Below are positions 1 through 7,588 of a stretch of DNA of 64,000 nucleotides, in pieces. This DNA comes from Novosphingobium rosa NBRC 15208. GTDB lineage: Bacteria > Pseudomonadota > Alphaproteobacteria > Sphingomonadales > Sphingomonadaceae. The DNA lies in the NCBI RefSeq assembly GCF_001598555.1, contig NZ_BCZE01000044.1, positions 1-64,000 of the forward strand. The letters are read 5' to 3'. Under the pieces are notes generated by a model. It was not told the DNA's origin. It saw nothing but the letters and a program-made list of their open reading frames with translations, and did not search any database. Position numbers and translations under genes: made by a program. Within the stretch, counting starts at the first letter, position 1. The number at the start of each line of letters is the position of its first letter.

Positions 1-1173
1 CCCCGCCGGGCCGCCACCCACCACCATTACGCGGCGCGGTTCGGTAGCCGGTACCAGCTGCGCGTCACCGCGATAGAGCTCATGCCCATTGCCGGGATTG
101 ACCGCGCATTCCAGATGCCCGTGCTCGGTGGAGACCTGCGCCACGCAGGCCTGGTTGCAGCCGATGCAGGGGCGCACCTCCTCCACCTTGCCCGCCAGGC
201 TCTTGTTGACGAGATCGGGGTCGGCGATCATCGCCCGCACCAGCCCGACCATATCGGCATCGCCGGCGCGGATGACCTGATCGCATTCCTCCAGCGTGCG
301 AAAACGGCCCACCGCCATGGTGGGCAGGCTGATCTGGCGGGTGATGGGAACGCTGGTGGGCAATTCATAGCCCACCGGCTCATGCATGCCGCCCACCATC
401 TTGGTGTAGCTGTTGTAATTGCCCACCGAAACATTGACATAATCGATCAGATCGCGCTCCTGCAGCATCAGCGCCACAGCCAGGTTCTGCGCCTCATCGA
501 CACCGCCGACGGTAAGATCCGGGGCCAGCCGCACCCCCACCACGAAATCGCGCGAGACGGCGCCGCGCACCGCCTCCATCAGCTCCAGCACAAAGCGGGC
601 GCGCTCGGCGATGGTGGCGCCGCCATACTCATCCTCGCGCAGATTGGTGTTGGCCGACAGGAACTGGCCGGGCAGATAGCCATGGGCGCAATGCACATCC
701 ACGCCATCGATGCCCCAGGCCTCCATGCGCCGGGCAGCGGTGGCATAGGCCTCGATGATTTCGGCGATCATCGATTTGGTCATCGCGATGGGAACGATGC
801 CCACCTCGACGCTGGGCGTGGGGCTGACCCCCCAGGGCGGGCTGCCATCGCGCGGCATGCTGTGATGCCCGGCGTGCCACAGCTGCTGGTAGATCTTCAT
901 ATCATGCCTGCGGCCCATCTCGCCCAGCTTGCGGTAGCCCCCTTCCAGCTCGGGCTTCCACAGATCGATCGAGAGGGGGCTGGTGGAATGCACCGAGCCG
1001 ACCTCGATGATCGACAGGCCCGCGCCGCCCCGCGCTCGCGCCTCATGATAGGCGATCAGCGCATCCCCCATGCTGCCCTTGCCCAGAATGGTGGCATGAG
1101 CGGGGCGGAAGATGCGGTTCTTGATGGTCTGGCGGCCAATCCGCAAAGGTGTGTGGACATGTGTGTAGGCCAT
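1..1173 (-). CDS. NADH:flavin oxidoreductase, 2,4-dienoyl-CoA reductase type with Fe-S cluster (C-terminus cut by window edge)
   Basis: Reading leftward from ATG 1173 gives an open frame of 391 codons that runs off the window. The N-terminal part is an old-yellow-enzyme TIM barrel (start MAYTHVHTPL; QLWHAGHH around residue 110; HCAHGYLPGQFLS further on). Cysteines 336, 339, 343 and 356 form the CxxCxxxC...C cluster-binding pattern of 2,4-dienoyl-CoA reductase and trimethylamine dehydrogenase, and a GGGPAG dinucleotide-binding loop begins at residue 386, right at the edge. Such enzymes use FMN, [4Fe-4S] and FAD to reduce conjugated enoyl groups with NAD(P)H. It lies 29 bp downstream of the crotonase gene on the same strand, so the two are probably co-transcribed. 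About 250-300 more residues are expected outside the window. Steroid enone or dienoyl-CoA reduction is inference. Confidence 0.9.
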   Translation of the reverse strand, partial: MAYTHVHTPLRIGRQTIKNRIFRPAHATILGKGSMGDALIAYHEARARGGAGLSIIEVGSVHSTSPLSIDLWKPELEGGYRKLGEMGRRHDMKIYQQLWHAGHHSMPRDGSPPWGVSPTPSVEVGIVPIAMTKSMIAEIIEAYATAARRMEAWGIDGVDVHCAHGYLPGQFLSANTNLREDEYGGATIAERARFVLELMEAVRGAVSRDFVVGVRLAPDLTVGGVDEAQNLAVALMLQERDLIDYVNVSVGNYNSYTKMVGGMHEPVGYELPTSVPITRQISLPTMAVGRFRTLEECDQVIRAGDADMVGLVRAMIADPDLVNKSLAGKVEEVRPCIGCNQACVAQVSTEHGHLECAVNPGNGHELYRGDAQLVPATEPRRVMVVGGGPAG

Positions 1174-1202
1174 GGCCTGGCTCTCCCCTGGACCAATTGT
1201 TC

Positions 1203-1970
1203 TTATTTCTTGCGCAGTGTCGCGATGGTCTCCGGCAGGTCGGGGCTGGCCATCGCCTCCATCTCGCAATCGAGGCCAAGGCTCAGCGCCTGGGCGGCCA
1301 GCAGGGCGGTGATGCGCGAAAAGGTCCGCTTGGTGCCATTGACGCCGCCCGCCGGCATCGCCGCGATCCGCCGGGCAAGCGCGTGGGCGCGGGGCAGGGC
1401 ATCCTCGGCGGCTTCGACCAGCTCGGTCACCAGACCCCATTCATAGGCCTGGGCGCCGGTGATCACGTCTCCGGTGAGCAGGTAGCGCTTGGCGCGGTTG
1501 ATGCCGATCGACTGGCTCCAGCTGATGACGCCCCCATCCCCGGCGACAAGGCCGACATTGACATGGGTGTCGGCAATCTTGGCGTCTTTCCAGGCCACCA
1601 CGATGTCTGACACCGTGGCCACCGTGGCGCCCAGCCCGATGGCCGCGCCCTGCACCGCCGAGATCACCGGTATGGGCAGATCAGCCACACCCTGGAAGAC
1701 CAGCTTGGCATATTTGACCATATCGTTGCGTATCGCTCTGCTGCGGTGCGCGTCGAGCATCTCGTCGAAATCGCCTCCCGCCGAAAAGGCGCGGCCTTCG
1801 CCGCACAGGATCAGCACCCGAACATCCGGCAGCCGGTTGGCCACCGCTTCGAGCGCAGCAACGAATTCGACATGGGCCGGCATGTCGAAGCGGTTGAGCA
1901 GATCGGGACGCGAGAAGCGCAATTCGGCCACGCCCTCATCGAAAGAGAGCGTCAGCGTTTCGTAAGTCAT
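1203..1970 (-). CDS. Crotonase-fold (enoyl-CoA hydratase/isomerase family) protein lacking both hydratase glutamates
   Basis: 255-residue crotonase-family protein. The CoA/oxyanion segment AFSAGGDF (residues 61-68) is intact. Aligned by eye to mitochondrial crotonase, the two catalytic glutamates (E144, E164) correspond to Thr116 and His136, while Asp145 is present in a GDGG turn. That pattern argues against simple water addition and fits isomerase, hydrolase or retro-Claisen members of the superfamily. Two in-frame ATGs exist, 1976 and 1970; the AAAGGG directly abuts the first but lies six bases before the second, so 1970 is preferred. It is the first gene of a leftward unit with the Fe-S flavin reductase and faces a divergent SDR pair across 189 bp. 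The exact reaction is unknown. Confidence 0.85.
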   Translation of the reverse strand: MTYETLTLSFDEGVAELRFSRPDLLNRFDMPAHVEFVAALEAVANRLPDVRVLILCGEGRAFSAGGDFDEMLDAHRSRAIRNDMVKYAKLVFQGVADLPIPVISAVQGAAIGLGATVATVSDIVVAWKDAKIADTHVNVGLVAGDGGVISWSQSIGINRAKRYLLTGDVITGAQAYEWGLVTELVEAAEDALPRAHALARRIAAMPAGGVNGTKRTFSRITALLAAQALSLGLDCEMEAMASPDLPETIATLRKK

Positions 1971-2159
1971 GCTCATCCCTTTGTTATGGTCTGGCTGGAT
2001 CTTCTATGACGTCACGATAGCCCGCAGCGCAGGCCGATGACAGGGCGGGGACTTGACTGCCGGTGCACTGATCCATGCGCAGGACGGCGAAGTGGGGACT
2101 TTGCTTGAGCCGGGCCGCCCCGCACCTCACAAAGACTTCGAACAAGGAGGTCTGAGGCC
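1971..2159. promoter_or_regulatory. Divergent intergenic region between crotonase and SDR genes
   Basis: 189 bp between two divergently transcribed genes must hold both promoters. It contains a perfect 8-bp palindrome TGACGTCA at 2007-2014 and, just before the SDR start, a strong Shine-Dalgarno AGGAGG at about 2145-2150. I could not assign -35/-10 boxes. Confidence 0.4.
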
Positions 2160-2930
2160 ATGCTTGCGCTTGAAGGAAAGGTCGCGCTCGTCACCGGGGG
2201 GGCGAAGGGGATCGGGTTTGCCATCGCGAGGCGCTTTGCCGCCGAAGGGGCAAGGGTGGCCCTTGCGGCGCGGACCATCGAGCAAGCCCGCCAGTCCGCC
2301 GGGCAGATCCCCGGTGATGTGCTGCCCATCGCGCTGGATACCACCGTTGACAGCCAGTGGCGTGCGGCGGTTGCGCAGTTGGACGAGCAGTGGGGGGCGC
2401 TCAATGTGCTGGTCAATTGTGCCGGGATCACGCGCAGTGCCCGGCTGATCGACACCGATGATGCCAATTGGCAGGATCATATGGATGTGAACCTGCGCGG
2501 CCCGTTCCTGGGGTGCCGCGCGGCGATCGGGCTGATGCGCCGCGATAGTAGGCCGGGCAGCATCGTCAACATCTCCTCCGCCTTTGGAGTGCGGGTGACG
2601 CCGGGCTTCACCGCCTACAGCGTCAGCAAGGCGGCGTTGAATGCGCTGACCCGTGTTTTCGCGCTGGAATGCGCCGCCGCTGGCGACCCCATCCGGGTGA
2701 ACGCCGTGATCCCCGGTGGCATTGAGACCGAAATGTTCGAGGAAGAATTGCGCAAGACAGGGCTGGAGCGCGACAAGGCCTATGCGCTCTTCGCCAGGAT
2801 CCATCCCATGGCCCGCATCGGCAAGCCCGAGGAGGTGGCGCAGGCCGCGCTCTGGCTGGCTTCGGATGCTTCGGGTTTCACCACAGGTGTCGAACTGGCT
2901 GTCGATGGGGGCAGCACCATAAGAGCTTGA
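2160..2930 (+). CDS. SDR family NAD(P)-dependent oxidoreductase
   Basis: 256-residue classical short-chain dehydrogenase. Visible motifs are the nucleotide-binding TGGAKGIG near residue 12, VNCAG (the NNAG position) near 90, and the catalytic Ser...Tyr-x-x-x-Lys with ISS and YSVSK around residues 138-160. The C-terminal GVELAVDGGS matches the usual SDR tail. Family members interconvert secondary alcohols and ketones; here a ring hydroxyl or 3-hydroxyacyl-CoA is plausible but unproven. An AGGAGG ribosome site precedes the start. It is followed after 13 bp by a second, divergent-sequence SDR, so the two are probably one operon. Confidence 0.93.
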   Translation: MLALEGKVALVTGGAKGIGFAIARRFAAEGARVALAARTIEQARQSAGQIPGDVLPIALDTTVDSQWRAAVAQLDEQWGALNVLVNCAGITRSARLIDTDDANWQDHMDVNLRGPFLGCRAAIGLMRRDSRPGSIVNISSAFGVRVTPGFTAYSVSKAALNALTRVFALECAAAGDPIRVNAVIPGGIETEMFEEELRKTGLERDKAYALFARIHPMARIGKPEEVAQAALWLASDASGFTTGVELAVDGGSTIRA

Positions 2931-2943
2931 AAGGGAACAGGGC

Positions 2944-3693
2944 ATGGGCAAATGCGCGATCGTTTTCGGAGGGTCCGGTGGGCTGGGCGCGGGATGCGTC
3001 CGTGCGCTGGCGCGGGATTGGGCTCACATCGTGATCACCTATCGCGGCGGGCGCGAGAAGGCGGAGGCTCTGGCGGCCAGCCTGCCCGAAACCTGCCAGG
3101 GCTGGGCGGTGCCTTGCGATGTCACCGACAGGGGCTCGGTCTTTGCGGTGGTCGAGGAAGCGCGGGCGCGAGGCGGTGCGATCGATACGGTGGTCTGGGC
3201 CGCGGGCCTGGCCATCGAGCAGCCGCAGATCGGTGAGATCACCGAGGAGGAGTGGCGCGCGGTCTTCGATGCCGAGGCGCTGGGCTTCACCCGCGTGGTG
3301 TCGGCGGTTTTGCCGCTGTATCGCGCGCAGCAGGGCGGAAATTTCGTGGCGGTGACCTCGATGGCGAACACGCGGGTGATTGTGGGGGATACGATTTCCG
3401 CCGCGCCCAAGGCCGCGATCGAGGCCTTGTGCCGGGGAATTGCCAAGGAAGAAGGGCGCTTTGGCATCCGGGCCAATTCTGTCGCCCCCGGCGCGATGAA
3501 CGCGGGTCTGGGCGAGTTGTTCATTGCCGAGCGGATGACGCCGGAATTCTGGGAAAAATTCCGTAAATCCATTCCCTTGCGCCGCTTCGGCCTGGCCGGG
3601 GACGTCGGCGAGGCCGCTGCCTTCTTTGCCTCGGAGCGGGCCAGCTATCTCACCGGGCAGACCCTGATCGTGGATGGCGGCTACACCTTGTGA
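2944..3693 (+). CDS. SDR-fold protein with degenerate active site (catalytic Tyr absent)
   Basis: 249-residue SDR. The Rossmann loop GGSGGLGAG (residues 9-17) and the C-terminal LTGQTLIVDGGY tail are normal, and Ser139 and Lys156 sit at the expected catalytic places. The tyrosine four residues before the lysine is Ser152 (segment ISAAPK), so the standard proton donor is missing. This recalls SDRs with divergent active sites, such as the FabI enoyl reductase class (Tyr-x6-Lys), but that spacing is not seen here either, because no Tyr precedes Lys156 nearby. It follows the previous SDR by 13 bp and ends 44 bp from the convergent KstD-like gene. It may be an enoyl reductase, a partner of the upstream SDR, or a non-catalytic subunit. 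Confidence 0.88.
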   Translation: MGKCAIVFGGSGGLGAGCVRALARDWAHIVITYRGGREKAEALAASLPETCQGWAVPCDVTDRGSVFAVVEEARARGGAIDTVVWAAGLAIEQPQIGEITEEEWRAVFDAEALGFTRVVSAVLPLYRAQQGGNFVAVTSMANTRVIVGDTISAAPKAAIEALCRGIAKEEGRFGIRANSVAPGAMNAGLGELFIAERMTPEFWEKFRKSIPLRRFGLAGDVGEAAAFFASERASYLTGQTLIVDGGYTL

Positions 3694-3737
3694 CGAGGGG
3701 AGAGGGGTATCCCTCCCCCTTCCCCCTTTGCCTGGGG

Positions 3738-5465
3738 TCAGGCGGTGACCTGTGCCGGGCTGCTGTTCACCCCGATGTTCACTCTGGCCTCGGCGGCCAC
3801 CATGTCGGCGGCGACAAAGCCGAAGGTCATGGCCGGGCCGATGGTCCCGCCCGCACCGGGATAGGCATTGCCGAAAGGCGATCCCGAGGCATTGCCTGCC
3901 GCATAGAGCCCTTTGATCGGTGCATCATCCGCCCCCAGCACCCGCGCCTGAGCGTCGCATTTCAGGCCACCCTTGGTCCCCAGATCGCCCAGGCTGATCG
4001 GCACGGCATAATAGGGCGCCTTGACGATGGCGCCCAGGCAGGGGTTCGGCTTGAGCGAGGGGTCGCCGAAGTTGCGATCATAGGCATTGCCGCCGCGCCC
4101 GAATTCCGGATCCACGCCCGATTTGGCATAAGCGTTCATGCGAAGGACGGTCGCCTCCAGCCTGGCGGGATCGATCTCGATCTTCGCGGCCAGTTCGGCC
4201 AGCGTGTCGGCGCGGAAGATGTAGTGGTCCCACCAGTCCGGCGGGATGCGGCGGTCCGGCATCAGTGCGGTGGGCATGATCCCGCCGGCGGTGAACTTGC
4301 GGCGGAAGCTGGCGTCAAACACCAGCCAGCACGGGGTGTTGGCGCCGGTGCGCAGCTGGTCCTCCATCATCGCATTGCCGAAACGGTCATAGCCGCAGGC
4401 CTCGTCGACGAAGCGGTCGCCATTGCGGTTGACGCAGACACTGTGCGGGCGCCCGACATCGAACACGGCCTGATGGATTTCCTCGAAATTCGAGGCGGTG
4501 GTGAGGGGGATCGACATGGTGGGCACCCACCAGCCGGTTTCGGTGAATTCGGTCTTGGCGCCGATCTCCAGCCCCGCCTGAAGCAGCTCTCCGCGATTGG
4601 CTTCCTCGGGCGTGCTGCTGTTGCGGGTGTCGCCGGGGATGGTGAAGAAGCGGTTGCGCAGCTCCTGATTCCATTCGAAGCCGCCCGCGCAGACGATCAC
4701 CCCATGGCGTGCCCGGATGGTCTCGGTGCGGCCGAAGCGCTCTGTCACCACGCCGGCCACGCGCCCTTCTTCCAGCAGAAAGGCCTTGGCAGCCGTGCCG
4801 AGCAGAAACTCGCCCCGCATCGCCCTGTAACGCTCGACCAGCGGGCCGATCAGCGCCGCGCCCAGGCTGAAGTGGCGGTCGCGCCGTGTGAGCCCGCGCG
4901 TGTTGCGATCGAACCAATAGCGGCCCATCACCTTGAGTACTTCGCGTTTCCACCCCGGAGAGCGCGTGGAGATGGTGTTGGCCTCCATAAAATCAAGCGT
5001 ATAGCGGTTCATAAGCTTGAAACGGGTGAACTGTTCGCGGATCAGCGGGAAGAGATCGCCCAGGCGACGACCGTCATATTTGGGAAAGACGATCGAACGA
5101 TCCGCGCGGGCCCCCGGATTCTCCGGGAAATAGTCCGGCCAGGGCATGACCACCGGCGCCATGCCGATCTCCTTGAGAAAGGCGATCATGCGTGGCCCGG
5201 CCTCCAGGAAGGCGTCGATGCGGTCCTCGCGCACAGGGCCATTCGCCACGGAGCGCACATAAGTCATCGCTTCGGCTGCGCTGTCAGGGGTGCCCAGGCC
5301 GTGATTGGGGATCCAGATCACCCCGCCCGAGGTGGCCGATGTGCCGCCGATCTTGTGGGTCTTTTCGATCACCAGCACGTTGAGGCCGCGTGACGCCGCG
5401 CGTACCGCCGCCACCATGCCCGCCGAGCCGGAACCGGCCACAATCACATCGTACATTTTTGTCAT
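3738..5465 (-). CDS. FAD-dependent 3-ketosteroid-delta1-dehydrogenase-like oxidoreductase
   Basis: 575-residue flavoprotein of the KstD / fumarate-reductase-flavoprotein superfamily. GSGSAG (residues 11-16) with a downstream Glu binds the FAD ADP moiety, and GGTSATSGG (40-48) and WIPN follow as in KstD. Near the C-terminus, Tyr535-Pro-Gly-Ala-Gly539 matches the Tyr487/Gly491 pair that holds the steroid 3-keto group in Rhodococcus KstD1. Tyr112 in PDYFPENPG and a Tyr in FVDEACGY are candidates for the other two active-site tyrosines. KstD enzymes introduce a delta1 double bond into ring A of 3-ketosteroids. ATG 5465 is chosen because GGGAG lies 8 bases upstream; a GTG five codons earlier is the alternative. 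A steroid substrate is inferred; other cyclic ketones are possible. Confidence 0.85.
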   Translation of the reverse strand: MTKMYDVIVAGSGSAGMVAAVRAASRGLNVLVIEKTHKIGGTSATSGGVIWIPNHGLGTPDSAAEAMTYVRSVANGPVREDRIDAFLEAGPRMIAFLKEIGMAPVVMPWPDYFPENPGARADRSIVFPKYDGRRLGDLFPLIREQFTRFKLMNRYTLDFMEANTISTRSPGWKREVLKVMGRYWFDRNTRGLTRRDRHFSLGAALIGPLVERYRAMRGEFLLGTAAKAFLLEEGRVAGVVTERFGRTETIRARHGVIVCAGGFEWNQELRNRFFTIPGDTRNSSTPEEANRGELLQAGLEIGAKTEFTETGWWVPTMSIPLTTASNFEEIHQAVFDVGRPHSVCVNRNGDRFVDEACGYDRFGNAMMEDQLRTGANTPCWLVFDASFRRKFTAGGIMPTALMPDRRIPPDWWDHYIFRADTLAELAAKIEIDPARLEATVLRMNAYAKSGVDPEFGRGGNAYDRNFGDPSLKPNPCLGAIVKAPYYAVPISLGDLGTKGGLKCDAQARVLGADDAPIKGLYAAGNASGSPFGNAYPGAGGTIGPAMTFGFVAADMVAAEARVNIGVNSSPAQVTA

Positions 5466-5635
5466 GCCTGTTTCTCCCACGTGCCTTCAGCTCTAGCGGG
5501 GTGGGGGCAGGGCCGCGATGCTTTCGCGCCGCAGTGCAGGCCATGCATCGTTTCACTGCAACCCCAGTCAAAGCGCGGGCGCGGCATCCGGTGTAGGAGA
5601 CCGGAAGCAATTCCCCAAAAGAGGAGCGCCTGGGT

Positions 5636-6799
5636 TTGGCCGCCTTCGATTTACCCCGCCCTGCCTTCATGGACGACGAAGATCTGCGCCTGTTCGAGGC
5701 CATGGTCGACCGCTTTCTGGACGAGAATGCCGATGCGCACACTCTGGCGCGCTGGCGCGAGCAGGGATTCGTGGAGCAGGACACCTGGCGCAAGGCGGGT
5801 GCTGCAGGCATCCTTGGCGCGACGATTCCCGAGGCTTATGGCGGCTCCGGTCTGGATTTCCGCTATGACGCCATTGTGATGGAGCGGCAGGGGCTGAAAA
5901 ACGCGCTCAACTTCGCTTATTCGCTGCATACTACCGTGGTGGCGCCCTACATCTACCATTATGCCACCCCCGAGCAATGCCGGGCCTGGTTGCCGGGCGT
6001 GGTCTCGGGCGAGACGCTGCTGGCTGTGGCGATGACCGAACCGGGGGCCGGATCCGACCTGCAGGGGATGCGCACCAGCGCGCGGCGCGATGGCGATCAT
6101 TATGTGATCAACGGGCAAAAGACCTTTATCTCGAATGGCCATGCCTGTTCGCTGGTGGTGGTGGCGGCCAAGACCGATCCTTCTGCCGGGGCCAAAGGCA
6201 TTTCCCTGTTCGCGGTGGAGGTCGACAAGGTCGAGGGTTTCGAGCGGGGCCGCCTGCTGGACAAGCTGGGGCAGGAAGGGCGCGACACCGCCGAACTCTT
6301 CTTCAACGACATGCGCGTGCCCGCCGAAAATCTGATCGGCGGTGTCGAGGGCCGCGGCTTTGGTATGCTGATGGAGCAACTGCCCAAGGAACGGCTGGTG
6401 ATCGCCTGGCAGGCGATGGGGATGATCGAGGCCGCGCTGGCGCTCACAGTCGATCATGCCAAGCAGCGCAAGATGTTTGGCGGATGCCTGTTCGATCAGC
6501 AGAACACGAAATTCAAGCTGGCGGAATGCAAGACACGGGCCACGGCGGCAAAGACCTTTCTTTACCATTGCACCGAACAGCTTTTGAACAAGGCGCTCGA
6601 TCCATCGACCGCATCCATGGCCAAGCTCTTCGTCACCGAGGCGCAGGCCTTTGTCATCGATGAATGTCTGCAGCTGTTCGGTGGCTATGGATACATGCTC
6701 GAATACCCCATCGCCGAGATGTACAAGGACGCCAGAGCTTTCCGCATCTACGGCGGTGCCAGCGAAATCATGAAATTGCTGATTGCGCGCTCGATTTAG
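5636..6799 (+). CDS. Acyl-CoA dehydrogenase, long-chain (ACADL)-like
   Basis: 387-residue flavoprotein catalysing alpha,beta-dehydrogenation of an acyl-CoA, with electrons passed to ETF. The TEPGAGSD and FISNG flavin/substrate motifs are present, as is a C-terminus with IYGGASEIMK and IARS. Like mammalian LCAD it has Gly where MCAD has its catalytic Glu, and offers Glu252 in PKERLVIA, the LCAD/isovaleryl position, as base. A TTG start at 5636 is supported by GAGGAG nine bases upstream; the next ATG (5669) has no comparable site. It begins a rightward unit with hydratase and CoA ligase. A branched or bulky acyl-CoA substrate is an inference from the LCAD-like base position. Confidence 0.92.
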   Translation: MAAFDLPRPAFMDDEDLRLFEAMVDRFLDENADAHTLARWREQGFVEQDTWRKAGAAGILGATIPEAYGGSGLDFRYDAIVMERQGLKNALNFAYSLHTTVVAPYIYHYATPEQCRAWLPGVVSGETLLAVAMTEPGAGSDLQGMRTSARRDGDHYVINGQKTFISNGHACSLVVVAAKTDPSAGAKGISLFAVEVDKVEGFERGRLLDKLGQEGRDTAELFFNDMRVPAENLIGGVEGRGFGMLMEQLPKERLVIAWQAMGMIEAALALTVDHAKQRKMFGGCLFDQQNTKFKLAECKTRATAAKTFLYHCTEQLLNKALDPSTASMAKLFVTEAQAFVIDECLQLFGGYGYMLEYPIAEMYKDARAFRIYGGASEIMKLLIARSI

Positions 6800-6825
6800 G
6801 CGCATGGATGAAGGGGGAAACCGCG

Positions 6826-7584
6826 ATGCCCGTTGAATTCGATATACAGGATGGCGTTGCTGTCATCACCATCAACCGTCCCGAAGCGCGCAATGCCATC
6901 GACCGTGAGACAGCGCTGGCCGCCGAGGCCGCCGTCATCAGGATCAATGCCGATCCCGCGATCCGCTGCGCCGTGATCACGGGCGCGGGTGGCAGTTTTT
7001 GCGCGGGGATGGACCTGAAGGCCTTCCTGCGCGGCGAGGTGGTGCGGCTGCCCGGTACCGGATTTGCCGGCATGACCCAGTCGAAGCTGGAAAAACCCTT
7101 CATCGCGGCGGTCGAGGGCTATGCCTTGGCGGGCGGCTTCGAGATCATGCTGGCCTGTGACATGGTGATCGCCGCCGAAACCGCGAAATTCGGTCTCACC
7201 GAGGTGAAGCGCGGGCTGGTGGCCAACGCTGGCGGGCTGGTGCGCCTGCCACGGCAAATGCCGATCAAGCTGGCCTCCGAATTTGTGCTGACCGGAGACA
7301 TCTATCCCGCCTCGCGCCTGGCCGCCGCCGGGGTCATCAACCGCATGGTGCCTGAGGGACAGGCGCTGGCCACGGCGCTGGATGTGGCCCGCTTGATCGC
7401 CGGGAATGGGCCGATGGCGGTGTCGGTCAGCCGCCAGGTGCTTAACGATAGCCGGGAATGGCCGGAGGCCGAGATGTTCGAGCGGCAATTTGTGATCACT
7501 GCGCCGGTTTTCGCTTCCGACGATGCCCGCGAAGGGGCGGCGGCCTTTGCGGAAAAGCGCGCGCCGGTGTGGAAAGGCTGTTGA
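6826..7584 (+). CDS. Enoyl-CoA hydratase/isomerase, both catalytic Glu present
   Basis: 252-residue crotonase-family enzyme. The oxyanion segment GSFCAGMDL is followed by Glu106 (GGFE) and Glu126 (FGLTE), the two acids needed for hydration of trans-2-enoyl-CoA, so this is a credible hydratase. ATG 6826 is chosen because AAGGGGG precedes it by about 8 bases; an in-frame ATG at 6808 has a poorer site. It lies 26 bp after the LCAD-like dehydrogenase and 4 bp before the ligase gene, a compact three-gene unit that could activate, dehydrogenate and hydrate one acid. Confidence 0.92.
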   Translation: MPVEFDIQDGVAVITINRPEARNAIDRETALAAEAAVIRINADPAIRCAVITGAGGSFCAGMDLKAFLRGEVVRLPGTGFAGMTQSKLEKPFIAAVEGYALAGGFEIMLACDMVIAAETAKFGLTEVKRGLVANAGGLVRLPRQMPIKLASEFVLTGDIYPASRLAAAGVINRMVPEGQALATALDVARLIAGNGPMAVSVSRQVLNDSREWPEAEMFERQFVITAPVFASDDAREGAAAFAEKRAPVWKGC

Positions 7585-7588
7585 GCGC

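Noticed and set aside
82..1446. 454-codon plus-strand open frame at the left end
   Set aside because: It opposes the Fe-S flavin oxidoreductase, whose cysteine cluster and GGGPAG loop are explicit on the minus strand.
2007..2014. TGACGTCA palindrome as a defined operator
   Set aside because: Eight bases only and no repeated copy; mentioned within the intergenic region but not claimed as a site.
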